A DNA stretch of 64,000 nt from Clostridiales bacterium (GCA_019416455.1 DXXG01000028.1:496001-560000); one strand, 5' to 3'; shown: positions 7,704 through 17,004, counted from the stretch's first letter. The notes: generated by a model from the letters alone, not told the origin. Program-made: numbers and translations.

Positions 7704-8579
7704 TCAAACGTGCTTTCTCAAAAACTCCAGCACCATCTGGAATTTTTCAGGCTTGTCCCACCAGGAGCCGTCAAAACCATGACCGCCTCCGGGCTCGGTA
7801 TAGAACTCCGCCTCATTTCCATTCTGCTTCAATGCCTGATACATTTGAACAGACTGCTCGTACGGAACGTCTGTATCCTTATCGCCGTGAAGCAGGAAGG
7901 TGGGAGGATATTCGGAGGTAACTTGAAATTCCGGGCAGTATTTTTCCAAAACCGCTCTGTCCTTCACCACATCCATCCGGCTTACCCATTCTGTCCACGT
8001 TCCCAGCTGTCTGGCCCGCAGATAATATTTCCCGCAGTCTCCTTCAGTCCGGACGCCACCTGTAACATTCCGCATGGCTTCCTCTTCGGTTACCTGGGGC
8101 TGTGCGCAATAGAAAGGATCCGGCTTACAATACCAATCGCCCAAAATGTCACCATAGCCATAGAATGAAACAATGGCTTTGGGCGGGTTGGGGAACGTGC
8201 CTGTCATCAGCGCCAAATAACTTCCACCGGAACTTCCGATCACAGCAATGCGGTCAGTGTCAAAGGGATACAATTCCGCTCCTTCCCCCCGCACCCAATT
8301 CAACACATCCTGCACGTCGGAAATAATTTCCTCCAAGCATGCTTCCGGAGCCAGTCTGTAATTGGCAGAAACGAAAGCATAGCCTTCTTTCAACAAGGCG
8401 TCCCGCTCAAACGTGCAGTACTGGCTGCGATCACCAGAGATCAGCGCGCCTCCATGGAAGAATACTGCGACAGGGATCTTTTTATCTGAACATTCCGGCA
8501 AATGGACTTCACAGTGGATCGGAACACCGGACACTGTTTTATAAGAACACAGCGTTGACATTACACGAACGAAGGGCAT
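7704..8579 (-). CDS. Alpha/beta-hydrolase, acetyl-esterase (HSL) type, copy 1
   Basis: The 291-residue paralogue of the adjacent gene has HGGAL at residues 42-46, a nucleophile elbow GSSGGS with Ser117, GDKDTDVPYEQS and GGGHGFDGSW. It has no signal peptide. AAGGGGAG precedes the ATG. The third elbow position is Gly instead of Ala, and the region around the lid differs from the sister copy. The two esterases therefore probably share a scaffold but differ in acyl group or position. The tandem duplication sits between dgoK and the amidohydrolase. Confidence 0.9.
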   Translation of the reverse strand: MPFVRVMSTLCSYKTVSGVPIHCEVHLPECSDKKIPVAVFFHGGALISGDRSQYCTFERDALLKEGYAFVSANYRLAPEACLEEIISDVQDVLNWVRGEGAELYPFDTDRIAVIGSSGGSYLALMTGTFPNPPKAIVSFYGYGDILGDWYCKPDPFYCAQPQVTEEEAMRNVTGGVRTEGDCGKYYLRARQLGTWTEWVSRMDVVKDRAVLEKYCPEFQVTSEYPPTFLLHGDKDTDVPYEQSVQMYQALKQNGNEAEFYTEPGGGHGFDGSWWDKPEKFQMVLEFLRKHV

Positions 8580-8611
8580 GATTTTTCTCCCCTTTCCAAA
8601 TTAAAAAATAG

Positions 8612-9613
8612 TCATTTCTTTTTACAATTACGGTAAACTGCTAAAGCGCCTTTCGCTGAAAGACTGGCACCCTGATCTTCCAACTGGAAAACAGAAACAT
8701 CTTTATACCTATTTTCCTCTTGGAGCAAGTCTAAAAGAACTCTGCACAAAATCTTTTTGCCGCTTAAAATGATCTTTGTGTCGTTATGTACTTCAATCGA
8801 ACTTTTTCCGGCCAGCGCTTGGAGATCCTGATCCATCACAACTCCCAACAGGTAATTGCCCAGCTGTTGCCGTGAATAGCCATACTCTTGTCCCAAGGAT
8901 CTGGCAAGAAAAGCCGCTCTCGCCAAACCGTCTCTTCTTGAGATATGACTTCCCAGCTTCACCGCCTCCGGTAGGTAGGATGCCTCGTCAATAAATTCTC
9001 CCCCTACTGAATTGGCTAAAATCGTGTGGTGGGTCAGTACATTCAGCAGCTCTCCTGTCATCGTGGTGAGACATCCAGTAATCTTGCCATTTTGGACCAT
9101 TACATATTTCGTATGAGAACCTGGCAGTACGAAGAGATACTCCCCCTCTTTTGGCAAAGCATCCAGAAGAGCGAATGTTTCCACTTCCTCACCGCGCATC
9201 ATATCGAAATAACAGAACGTATTTTCACCCGGCTCCACAGTATTTTTGACGCCTGGAATAAACCAAAAAGGTATGGCGCTGATATTCGGCAATGAGACTC
9301 GGACGATCCCCTGTGAGATTTCTTCCAGTCCCACCGGAGCTCTCAAATGGGGTACTTCCCATAAGCCAACGTTGGAAGTGACCATTCCACTGGCCAGGAT
9401 GCATTCCACCTCTTCAGGGGTTTTCCCACCTTGTGTCAGGACATTATCAATACAGGTTCGAACAGCCTCTTCCAGACACTCCTTGGAGCCTTTTTCAGCT
9501 ACACGGCCCACGCCAACTTCCAGCTTATATCCTGCGAGGATCGTTTTACAGTCTTGCCATAAAACTGCTCTGGTATTGGTTGTCCCCACATCAAGAGTAA
9601 TTTGGCAGTTCAT
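8612..9613 (-). CDS. dgoK: 2-dehydro-3-deoxygalactonokinase
   Basis: The 333-residue protein phosphorylates 2-keto-3-deoxy-D-galactonate to the 6-phospho compound, the second step of D-galactonate catabolism. It has the DgoK layout: an N-terminal DVGTTNTRAVLW phosphate loop, ASGMVTSNVG, MRGEEVETFALL, VLPGSHTKYVMV and TTMTGELLNVL, each in the order seen in Escherichia coli DgoK. The start was placed at MNCQ (9613); an upstream ATG at 9631 would overlap the dgoD stop. It follows dgoD directly in the same transcript. Confidence 0.92.
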   Translation of the reverse strand: MNCQITLDVGTTNTRAVLWQDCKTILAGYKLEVGVGRVAEKGSKECLEEAVRTCIDNVLTQGGKTPEEVECILASGMVTSNVGLWEVPHLRAPVGLEEISQGIVRVSLPNISAIPFWFIPGVKNTVEPGENTFCYFDMMRGEEVETFALLDALPKEGEYLFVLPGSHTKYVMVQNGKITGCLTTMTGELLNVLTHHTILANSVGGEFIDEASYLPEAVKLGSHISRRDGLARAAFLARSLGQEYGYSRQQLGNYLLGVVMDQDLQALAGKSSIEVHNDTKIILSGKKILCRVLLDLLQEENRYKDVSVFQLEDQGASLSAKGALAVYRNCKKK

Positions 9614-9624
9614 AATCAGCCCTC

Positions 9625-10773
9625 TCACCATTCGGCTACTGTCCCATCAAAATTTCTCCAAATGGGATTTTTCCAATTCACGTCTGAATGAGAAGCCTTC
9701 TCTACGAACTCCTCATCCACCTCAATTCCCAGGCCAGGACCGTGCATCAAGTCCAAGAATCCTTCATGGTACTGATAGATGGTGGGATCTTTGATATAAT
9801 CCAGCAGGTCGCCGCCCTTATTATAGTGGATTCCCAAACTCTGCTCCTGAATAAACACATTGGGAGTGCAGGTATCCAACTGAATACAAGCACCCAGAGC
9901 AATGGGGCCAAGAGGACAATGAGGAGCAACTGCAACATCAAATGCTTCCGCCATGGCAGCGATTTTTTTACACTCGCTGATGCCTCCCGCGTGGGACAGG
10001 TCAGGCTGGATAATATCCACGTAACCGTCTTGCAGCAAATTCTTGAATTCCCATCTGCTGAACATCCGCTCGCCAGTCGCGATGGGAGTGGATGTATACC
10101 TGGCTATTTCACGCAGCGCTTCATTGTTCTGGCTTAAAACCGGTTCTTCAATAAACATCAGATGGAACTGATCCAATTCCTTGGCCAAAACTTTCGCCAT
10201 AGACTTGTGGACTCTGCCATGAAAATCTACCGCTATATCCAATTTCATTCCCAGCGCGTCCCGAATGGCGGCCACACGATCACATACAGCTTGGATCTTT
10301 TCAAAGCTGTCGATATAGTGGACCTCTTCCGTACCATTCATCTTAATGGCACTATATCCTTGTTCATACGCCTCCAAAGCGCCTTGCCGGATATCGGAAG
10401 GACGGTCACCGCCAATCCATCGGTAAACCTTCAGTTTATCTCTGCAGGGACCGCCCAGCAAATCATACACGGGAGCGTTGTAATACTTGCCCTTGATATC
10501 CCAAAGTGCTTGATCGATACCAGAGATAGCGCTCATCACTTCAGGGCCTCCGCGATAAAAACCTGTGCGGTACATCACTTGCCAGTTATCTTCAATGTTC
10601 AGTGGGTTTTTCCCTATCAGCCAGCCAGCGAACTCCTCCACAGCAGTTCGCACAGTATCCGCCCGGCCTTCTACGACGGGTTCACCCCATCCCACGATAC
10701 CTTCGTCGGTCTCAACTTTCAAAAACAACCAACGCGGCGGTACCTTAAACAGCTTCATATTTGTGATTTTCAT
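9625..10773 (-). CDS. dgoD: D-galactonate dehydratase
   Basis: This 382-residue enolase-superfamily enzyme dehydrates D-galactonate to 2-keto-3-deoxygalactonate. It matches the E. coli enzyme from end to end: MKIT start, PPRWLFLKVETDEGIVGWGE, GFYRGGPEVMSAISGIDQAL, DFHGRVHKSMAKVL, FIEEPVL, GERMFSRWEF, QPDLSHAGG, APHCPLGPIAL, and a C-terminal AEW. The metal ligands (Asp in DFHG, Glu in FIEEP, Glu in GER) and the catalytic His residues in DFHGR and APHCP are all present. Two ATG codons are adjacent at the start; the second (10773) matches the family and has better spacing to AAGGG. It is the strongest functional anchor of the operon. Confidence 0.96.
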   Translation of the reverse strand: MKITNMKLFKVPPRWLFLKVETDEGIVGWGEPVVEGRADTVRTAVEEFAGWLIGKNPLNIEDNWQVMYRTGFYRGGPEVMSAISGIDQALWDIKGKYYNAPVYDLLGGPCRDKLKVYRWIGGDRPSDIRQGALEAYEQGYSAIKMNGTEEVHYIDSFEKIQAVCDRVAAIRDALGMKLDIAVDFHGRVHKSMAKVLAKELDQFHLMFIEEPVLSQNNEALREIARYTSTPIATGERMFSRWEFKNLLQDGYVDIIQPDLSHAGGISECKKIAAMAEAFDVAVAPHCPLGPIALGACIQLDTCTPNVFIQEQSLGIHYNKGGDLLDYIKDPTIYQYHEGFLDLMHGPGLGIEVDEEFVEKASHSDVNWKNPIWRNFDGTVAEW

Positions 10774-10804
10774 CATGTACCCTTCTTTCTCCCCATGATT
10801 TTAC

Positions 10805-11452
10805 TTAGCCGGCCGTCACTCCAGTATAAGACCTTGCCAAAGCTTCCAGATCGTCCCAGCGATCTTGATTGATCAACGCAGTGTCCACCAAATTGGACCC
10901 GATCCCCACGCCGTCTACTACCTTAAGGAAATCTTTCAGATTCTCCCTATTTACGCCTCCCATAGCCAGCAGAGGGATATGTCCCAAAGGTCCTTTCAGT
11001 GCTTTAAAATAACTGACACCTAGATTCTCTGCCGGGAATACTTTCACAAGATCCGCGCCCAAGGAATACGCCTGGACAATCTCAGTAGGACTAAACGCCC
11101 CCGGGATCACTCCCAGCCCCAATTCTTTGGCTCGATAAACTACTGCCTCATTCAAATTGGGGGCTAACAGGAAAGTTGCCCCTGCTTTTGCTGCGGCGTT
11201 AACCTCTTCCACTGTCAGCACAGTCCCCGCACCCACACACATTTCGTTCCCCGTTTGCTCTAAAACAGTCTGAATCAGTTCAGACGTTTCTTTTATTCTT
11301 CCGGGATCCTTCTGATTAAAGGTCACTTCCAGAAGGCGCAAACCGCCTTTGTAAAGGGTCTGTGCTGTTTTGGCCGCTTTTTCCTGAGAAACACCCCGAA
11401 AAGCAGCTACGATTTTGTGTTCACGTACTTGTTCCAACAAAAACGAATCCAT
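10805..11452 (-). CDS. dgoA: 2-dehydro-3-deoxy-6-phosphogalactonate (KDPG/KHG-type) aldolase
   Basis: The 215-residue class I aldolase should cleave 2-keto-3-deoxy-6-phosphogalactonate to pyruvate and glyceraldehyde 3-phosphate, completing galactonate breakdown. Motifs of the KDPG aldolase family are present: AFRG near the N-terminus, LLEVTFN with the catalytic Glu, CVGAGTVL, PGAFSPTEI, and the Schiff-base Lys in ADLVKVFPAE. The ATG at 11452 follows AAAGGAAACA at good spacing. A longer frame starting at 11542 would overlap the nitrilase gene by 47 bases and was rejected. The sequence alone does not separate galacto- from gluco-specificity; adjacency to dgoD and dgoK argues for the galacto form. 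Confidence 0.88.
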   Translation of the reverse strand: MDSFLLEQVREHKIVAAFRGVSQEKAAKTAQTLYKGGLRLLEVTFNQKDPGRIKETSELIQTVLEQTGNEMCVGAGTVLTVEEVNAAAKAGATFLLAPNLNEAVVYRAKELGLGVIPGAFSPTEIVQAYSLGADLVKVFPAENLGVSYFKALKGPLGHIPLLAMGGVNRENLKDFLKVVDGVGIGSNLVDTALINQDRWDDLEALARSYTGVTAG

Positions 11453-11495
11453 ATTGTTTCCTTTCACAGTTGTTCCCCTAAGAATTGATTGAGAT

Positions 11496-12395
11496 TCAAT
11501 CGCGCTTTTGCTGTAAAAGCCGCATTTTATTGATCTCATCACGGCTTCTGCGCTTATACGCAGGGAGTTCTTCCATCTGATACTGCTTTGCCAATTCCTT
11601 AATCTGCGTTTCAGAGGAACCTTTCAGGACAAACCACTGCTCACGCCACTTATATTGTTCCAGAGTCACGTCAGGGTGTTCAGCCAGCAGTTTGTCTTTT
11701 TTCTCATACCAGTTGAAATTCTCGTGGAAGATTGCTCTGTTCGTATCAATTTCCACGTGAGATATCAACACGTCTTGTTCGTTCTCAGCCTTCTGGTAGA
11801 AAATTTCCTCACCATTGATATCATACGCAACACAGTCGCCAACCCAAGTAGACGAAACAATCGCGTAATTGTAATTGATGGCATGAGCCTGCAGAGATGT
11901 ACCGGCAGAATAAGCACTGGACCAGACCACGATATCAGCCTGGTTGTCAGACAGTCTCTCCCACACCTCATTGAAATTAGCATCAAAACAGATCGCCATG
12001 CCCAAACGGCCAAAGTCCGTTTCAAAAACAGGTGCATCTTCCCCGATGAACACAGGCGGAGTTTGATCAAATTCATTCCAGAACGGATACATTTTGGAAT
12101 AGATTCCCTGGATCTTTCCGTTTCGGTCGATCAAGATGGAAGAATTGGTCCGGGGATGCTGGGCGGAACTAAGAGCCACCGCATTGACGATATAAACATG
12201 CCATTTTTCAGCAATCTTTTGCAGTTGGGCAGTTGTTCCCTCCTCAACAGTCTCCGGTGTTTCTCCTGTCCAGCATTCAGGCAATACGATCAAATCGCAC
12301 CCTTTGCTGGCCTCCTGTTCCACCAGCGGGATAATTTCCTCTTTCGACTTATCTCTGAAGCTGAGGCTAGTAATATGAACTACTCGATTCACCAT
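11496..12395 (-). CDS. Carbon-nitrogen hydrolase (nitrilase superfamily)
   Basis: The 299-residue protein carries the nitrilase triad in order: Glu40 (IVLPECW), Lys101 (YSKMYPFWNEF) and Cys136 (MAICFDANFNEVW). Members hydrolyse amides or nitriles. The specific subgroup is not clear, and no other nitrogen-related gene is adjacent. It may remove an amide or N-acyl substituent from the imported compound. GGGGTGA lies about nine bases before the ATG. It is transcribed with the aldo/keto reductase upstream and dgoA downstream. Confidence 0.88.
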   Translation of the reverse strand: MVNRVVHITSLSFRDKSKEEIIPLVEQEASKGCDLIVLPECWTGETPETVEEGTTAQLQKIAEKWHVYIVNAVALSSAQHPRTNSSILIDRNGKIQGIYSKMYPFWNEFDQTPPVFIGEDAPVFETDFGRLGMAICFDANFNEVWERLSDNQADIVVWSSAYSAGTSLQAHAINYNYAIVSSTWVGDCVAYDINGEEIFYQKAENEQDVLISHVEIDTNRAIFHENFNWYEKKDKLLAEHPDVTLEQYKWREQWFVLKGSSETQIKELAKQYQMEELPAYKRRSRDEINKMRLLQQKRD

Positions 12396-12416
12396 AATCT
12401 ATCACTCACCCCATTT

Positions 12417-13469
12417 TTACCAAATACGGGATTCTTCTCGATTTTGATAGTAATCCGGATTGCTGCCAACCACATCAAGCACCGGCTGAGAGGCAGCGTT
12501 CAATTTTTCGTACACGTCCATGGGCATTTCGAATTCAGCTGCTTGAATGTTGCTCAACAGTTCTTTGCGGTTTCGGGAACCGACCAACGTGTTGGAAATA
12601 CCCTTTTTCTGCATGGCCCAGGACAGAGAAAGCGTGGCAGGGGTAACCGATAGTTCCTTAGAAAGCTCCGTGATCACTTTCAGCAATGCCTGGATTTCTT
12701 TTTCCGCGCCTTCTTCCGTGTGACGGGAAAGCTCTCCCCCACGGCTGAAATGGAAATGTCTCGAATGTGCCTGCGGCGGGGCAACCTGACTGAGATCATC
12801 AAAGGCTCCCGTAAGGATCCCCTGCTGATATGCCATATACCCCAAAACACCAATCGAATGCTCCACACAGAACGGCAGAATGCTTTCTTCAATCGCCCGG
12901 GAGATCAAATTATAGGGCAGCTCATTTACCGCAATGTCAGGACAAACACGCAGCACTTCCTGCATTTGACCCACCCCGTGGTTGCTGATGCCAATTTCGC
13001 GAATCTTCCCTTCACGCTTGAGATCCTGCAATGTGCTGAACGCTTCCTCCACACTAGGAGGATTGGCGATCAAAGACGGGTCGTTGGAAAAATGCTCGAT
13101 CGCTTTGGGATTGATCGGCCAATGGAGCATGTAGATATCGATATAATCCGTCTGCAAACGTCTCAAGCTGTCTTCACAATGTTTTCTCAGCACTTGAGGC
13201 TGAACGTTTGAAGTGCTGACTTTGCTTCCAATGATAGCTTCTGTACGCCGCCCTTTGAGGGCAATTCCCAGCGAGCGTTCAGATTCTCCGTCGTTATACA
13301 CTTCCGCCGTATCAAAGTAATTGATACCGCTGTCCAATGCCATCGCAACGATCTCGTTGACATCCTGTTGTGCCTGATCGCCCCAATAGCTGCCGCCGCC
13401 ATAGGCCCAACACCCCATGCCTAATGAGGTGATTTCAATTCCGGATTTTCCGACTTTATTTTTTTTCAT
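12417..13469 (-). CDS. Aldo/keto reductase
   Basis: The 350-residue (beta/alpha)8 protein has the AKR catalytic tetrad: Asp and Tyr in INYFDTAEVYNDGESE, Lys in AIIGSKVS and His in IYMLHWP. The NADPH-binding C-terminal segment NTLVGSRNRKELLSN is also present. The N-terminus LGMGCWAYGGG is typical of the subgroup that reduces sugar or keto compounds. Within this operon it could interconvert a keto sugar and an alcohol. The ATG follows GGAGAAGAG. Substrate unknown. Confidence 0.9.
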   Translation of the reverse strand: MKKNKVGKSGIEITSLGMGCWAYGGGSYWGDQAQQDVNEIVAMALDSGINYFDTAEVYNDGESERSLGIALKGRRTEAIIGSKVSTSNVQPQVLRKHCEDSLRRLQTDYIDIYMLHWPINPKAIEHFSNDPSLIANPPSVEEAFSTLQDLKREGKIREIGISNHGVGQMQEVLRVCPDIAVNELPYNLISRAIEESILPFCVEHSIGVLGYMAYQQGILTGAFDDLSQVAPPQAHSRHFHFSRGGELSRHTEEGAEKEIQALLKVITELSKELSVTPATLSLSWAMQKKGISNTLVGSRNRKELLSNIQAAEFEMPMDVYEKLNAASQPVLDVVGSNPDYYQNREESRIW

Positions 13470-13508
13470 AATTACAACTCTTCTCCATTATTTCAAAGAA
13501 ATCAATAA

Positions 13509-14303
13509 TCACTGTAACGTGAACGCCGGATGTACTTCCCAAAAGATGGTCTCAACTGTGGGAAACTGTTTCTTCAACATTTCCGTAAAATGGATCAAAC
13601 CGGGGTTTTCACTTATTTCGTGACCCGTTTCGATCATTGCCACACCAGAATCTTTTGCGAATTGCATCCCATAATCATCCACTTCGCCGGCAATGAAAAG
13701 ATCACATTTTTGCTCCACCAATTTCTGCATGTAGCGAGCGTTATTTGACAGACCCAATCCTCCCCACGGCAGTCCGATGCGTTCGATCGGTTTGGACAAA
13801 TCACAAACGCTGGCGCGTATAAAGTCCATTTGGAAAATACGTTTTACACGAGAAATGTAGTGGCCATATGTAAGGCCCTTTCCATCGTAGACTCGTACCA
13901 ATCCAGGCAGATCCACAATGGGTTCTCCCAATTCCAGCAGCTGGGCAAAATCGTCAAAAATGCAAAGATAGTCCAAAGACATGTGTGAACGGATAACGGA
14001 AAGATTGCCCCTTTGCATTTCGGCAATTCTCCTGCGATTGCATTCCCAAGACATGAAATCCAAACAATTTCCCGCTGTAAATGCATCTTTTGGAAAGAAA
14101 ACAGCCTCATGGGTGATAATCGTATCCACATCATGATCGACCGCGTATTGCAAAGCCTCCTGTGTTACCATCCAGCACACCATCAGCTTCTTTACAACCG
14201 CTGTACAATTTCCAAACACTAAGCCTTCATCGGGCTGATCGTACGTTTGAAGCCCTAAGGTGAACTTCAAAATATCTTTCACATAAACATACTTTTGTTC
14301 CAT
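13509..14303 (-). CDS. Nif3-like dinuclear metal-centre protein
   Basis: The 264-residue protein resembles the Nif3/YqfO/DUF34 family, with GNCTAVVKKLMVCWMVTQEAL near the N-terminus and an IITHEAVFFPKD segment. The latter corresponds to the family's THHP-type metal-binding loop, here with Glu in place of the second His. A late MIETGHEISENPGLIHF segment supplies the conserved His/Glu pair. The function of the family is unsettled. The start at 14303 has GAGG nearby and fits better than an upstream in-frame start at 14333. Its presence in a sugar operon instead of a housekeeping locus is unusual. Confidence 0.75.
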   Translation of the reverse strand: MEQKYVYVKDILKFTLGLQTYDQPDEGLVFGNCTAVVKKLMVCWMVTQEALQYAVDHDVDTIITHEAVFFPKDAFTAGNCLDFMSWECNRRRIAEMQRGNLSVIRSHMSLDYLCIFDDFAQLLELGEPIVDLPGLVRVYDGKGLTYGHYISRVKRIFQMDFIRASVCDLSKPIERIGLPWGGLGLSNNARYMQKLVEQKCDLFIAGEVDDYGMQFAKDSGVAMIETGHEISENPGLIHFTEMLKKQFPTVETIFWEVHPAFTLQ

Positions 14304-14358
14304 TGTCTCATCCTCATCTTTGCAACAGAGCAAACCTGCCCCTTTGCAAGGAAGCTCC

Positions 14359-15489
14359 TTACTGAGAAATTTGTTTCACAGTTCCATTGTCGATGATTGC
14401 GGTCTCAATCTGGATTTTTGCAAGGGCTTTCGGGGAGATTCCCTGGTATTGCCCTTGCAAAAACCAGCAAGCGTACTGCACCATGGCTTCAATGCTTACA
14501 TCCACTGTCGTAATGGGACGAAACACATTTTCATAACGGTCAGAACGGTCAAATCCGGCCAGACTGATCTCTCCGGGCACGTCCACGCCATGCTTTTCCA
14601 AAGAGCTCAAACACCCATACGCCAAATCGTCATTGAATGCGAATATCGCCGTAGGACGTTTTGATTTTGGCATAGAGAGGATTTTTTCCCCTACTGCAAA
14701 TCCTGACTCAAAAAGCCAGTCACTGGGAAAAATCAGTTCGGGATCCAGCACAAGACCCTTTTTCAAATAAAGGCTTTGAAAACCACTGAGTCTTTCCAAA
14801 GAAGTTTGATAGTTTCCCTTTCCGGTAATCAAAGCGATTTTTTGATGACCACAATCCGTAATGTGTTTTGCCATCTTATAGGCACCATCAAAATTGTTAC
14901 TTACCACGCTGATCAACCACGGCGTGTAATGATTGATAGAAATACAGGGAATGTCTAACTTTAAAGCCTGCTGATAATATTCTGACTGAAAATAACTGTC
15001 AAATAAAATTGCCACCGGGTGTGTGCAAGCCACTACTTCTTCCAAACTGTTGTTTTCACTCAGCATTTTAAAGACCAAATTGTAGCCTAGTTCAGAAAAT
15101 TTCCGCTCTAACAGCCACATGAGTTTTAAGTGAAATGACTCCACATTTTCGCTGAGTGGGTTTGTTTCTTTCGTGAGCATCAGGACGTTATTGCGTATTT
15201 GGACAATTCTGTTAGATTCTTCAGACTGAGGCTCTGAAGATCTCCGCTGAATTTTCGTTCCATAACCGGGTACTTTTATCACGTAGCCTTCATCGACCAG
15301 CAGCTGCAACGCTTTGCGTACAGTGTTACGCTCCACATCGAACCGGTCACACAATCTCTTTTCGCTGGGCAAGGTATCCGATTCATCATACAAGCCATCC
15401 TGCAATTCTTGTTTTAAAATTTCATAGATCTGCCTGTATATGGGTAACTTCAATTCACGGTCAACAGAATCCATCTTAAACGCTTTCAT
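14359..15489 (-). CDS. GntR-family regulator with LacI-type sugar-sensing domain (AraR-like architecture)
   Basis: The 376-residue protein has an N-terminal winged helix (residues ~10-75) with the GntR signature LPSEKRLCDRFDVERNTVRK. It is followed by a periplasmic-binding-protein-like effector domain of LacI/GalR type (IALITGKGNYQTSLERLSGF, PTAIFAFNDDLAYGCLSSL, ISLAGFDRSDRYENVFRPIT). This is the domain order of Bacillus AraR. It probably represses the flanking operons until a sugar binds. The best operator candidates are the palindromes at 34818-34835 and 35103-35120. The ATG at 15489 has GGGAG nine bases upstream. It overlaps the end of the mutarotase gene by 14 bases. Confidence 0.92.
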   Translation of the reverse strand: MKAFKMDSVDRELKLPIYRQIYEILKQELQDGLYDESDTLPSEKRLCDRFDVERNTVRKALQLLVDEGYVIKVPGYGTKIQRRSSEPQSEESNRIVQIRNNVLMLTKETNPLSENVESFHLKLMWLLERKFSELGYNLVFKMLSENNSLEEVVACTHPVAILFDSYFQSEYYQQALKLDIPCISINHYTPWLISVVSNNFDGAYKMAKHITDCGHQKIALITGKGNYQTSLERLSGFQSLYLKKGLVLDPELIFPSDWLFESGFAVGEKILSMPKSKRPTAIFAFNDDLAYGCLSSLEKHGVDVPGEISLAGFDRSDRYENVFRPITTVDVSIEAMVQYACWFLQGQYQGISPKALAKIQIETAIIDNGTVKQISQ

Positions 15490-15916
15490 CCCTGACAACT
15501 CCCTTTTTGATCAAAATATTTCCGCCTTTAACCATATCAGAAGTGACGACTACCCCCACCGCCTTTTTGGCGCGGTCATAAAACGGGAAGCGAGGAACCG
15601 TTTCCAATACGGTAGGGTACGGTGCGGCTCGAAGTAACATGGAAAACTTGTCAAATGTATCGCTCTCTTTAGCAGATTCCATCACGACAGCTGCTGAATT
15701 CACCGATTGATCTAAGGGAAAGAATTCCAGCACTTTTTCCAAAAGCGCTGCAACAGTGCATCCGGGAATATGGATTATGTTGCTCTGTTGACATCCAGTC
15801 GAGCGGTAGGGAAAGTTGGCGTCACAGATCAGAAGTTCCTCGCCATGCCCCATTTCCATCATCAGACGCAGAAGTTCCGGAGTAAAAACCTGTGGTATGT
15901 GGAATAACACGCTCAT
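15476..15916 (-). CDS. RbsD/FucU-family sugar mutarotase
   Basis: The 146-residue protein matches the FucU/RbsD fold: FTPELLRLMMEMGHGEELLI with the catalytic His, CDANFPYRS with the acidic residue, and a C-terminal VVTSDMVKGGNILIKKG ending. Such enzymes interconvert sugar anomers (fucose, ribose, and also galactose or glucose). In this context it could supply the anomer used by a sugar 1-dehydrogenase leading to galactonate. I chose the ATG at 15916, with GGAAGG upstream. An alternative ATG at 15928 abuts that sequence too closely. Confidence 0.88.
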   Translation of the reverse strand: MSVLFHIPQVFTPELLRLMMEMGHGEELLICDANFPYRSTGCQQSNIIHIPGCTVAALLEKVLEFFPLDQSVNSAAVVMESAKESDTFDKFSMLLRAAPYPTVLETVPRFPFYDRAKKAVGVVVTSDMVKGGNILIKKGVVRDESV

Positions 15917-16020
15917 GGTCCCAATCATCCTTCCTTGAATTGAACAAGACCATTCCACACTTCAGAACGATCTTATTCTTTTGAAAATGCGTCAAAGTGC
16001 TTTTGCATTCAATCACACTT

Positions 16021-17004
16021 TTACTGTCCGTTCAACAAAGCTTTTGCCAAGATCTTTTCGGCAATCTCCATTGTTTTACAAGTGTTCTCAAAACAGCAAG
16101 CAGGCTGACCACCCTGCAAACACGCGTTGACAAAGTCCTTTGCAACTTCACGCACACCGGTAAACACGTAAAATTCATCGCTTCCAGCAATTTCCTTGCT
16201 GTCATATTCGACGCCAGTCACATCGCCATCCGCATAAAGACGGCCTTTTTCTTCGTGCTCCGCATCCACAAAGATGCCAGGAGCATGCATTTCCACCCGG
16301 AAAGTGCGCTTTCCGCTGGACCAGCTGTTAATCAAATGGCCAATCGATCCATTCTCAAAGTGAAGAACAGCGGAAATGAAGTTGATGTCTTCTGTACCGA
16401 TCCGACGGCAGGTGCTCTCGATCTCCGTTACCTCGCACCCATGAATCCACCGCAGAGTATCAATAGAATGTACGCAATCATCCATCATGTGATCTCTGGC
16501 GTCAAAACGATCTTTGATTTCACATTTATAGAACTCACAAACAGAATGCACGATTTCTCCCCGCTTCAAGCACTCCTCTCTCAGAAGCTTGACCATAGGA
16601 GTATACCGTCTCTGCAAGCTCACCTGTGTGACACAACCATTGCGGCGGGCCAGCGCAGCCAGAGAACGGGCCTGATGAATGGTCAGTGCCAAAGGCTTCT
16701 CAACATAAAGATTCAGCCCGTGCTCCAAACACCATTTCCAAATAGGATACATCACGTCAGGATCACCGATCACGGCAACAGCGTCAGGCTTTACCTCTTC
16801 GATCATTCTCTGATAATCGTATACGCCCTTCTCACCATAACGTTTTTCAACGCCATAGCGATCTGCTGTGTCCTTCAGCCGCTGAGCATCGATATCGCAG
16901 ATCGCCACAATCTCTACATTATCCAAAGAATTAAAAGCGGGATAAATCACCTGGTTCGCCCGATTTCCCGCACCTACCATTGCAAGACGCAGCTTTTTTT
17001 CCAT
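16021..17004 (-). CDS. Gfo/Idh/MocA-family NAD(P)-dependent oxidoreductase
   Basis: The 327-residue protein has an N-terminal Rossmann fold (RLAMVGAGNRANQ), the catalytic Lys motif LYVEKPLALT, and the downstream DDCVHSIDTLRWIHG helix with the conserved Asp and His. The family oxidises sugar or inositol hydroxyls at C1, C3 or elsewhere. Galactose 1-dehydrogenase and the 3-keto-forming glycoside oxidases both belong to it, and the sequence does not decide between them. GAGGATGG precedes the ATG. It lies downstream of the sugar isomerase gene and a second Gfo/Idh/MocA gene. Confidence 0.92.
   Translation of the reverse strand: MEKKLRLAMVGAGNRANQVIYPAFNSLDNVEIVAICDIDAQRLKDTADRYGVEKRYGEKGVYDYQRMIEEVKPDAVAVIGDPDVMYPIWKWCLEHGLNLYVEKPLALTIHQARSLAALARRNGCVTQVSLQRRYTPMVKLLREECLKRGEIVHSVCEFYKCEIKDRFDARDHMMDDCVHSIDTLRWIHGCEVTEIESTCRRIGTEDINFISAVLHFENGSIGHLINSWSSGKRTFRVEMHAPGIFVDAEHEEKGRLYADGDVTGVEYDSKEIAGSDEFYVFTGVREVAKDFVNACLQGGQPACCFENTCKTMEIAEKILAKALLNGQ

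Noticed and set aside
11655..12653. A 332-residue open frame on the plus strand
   Set aside because: Opposes the nitrilase and aldo/keto reductase genes and crosses their junction; no family features.
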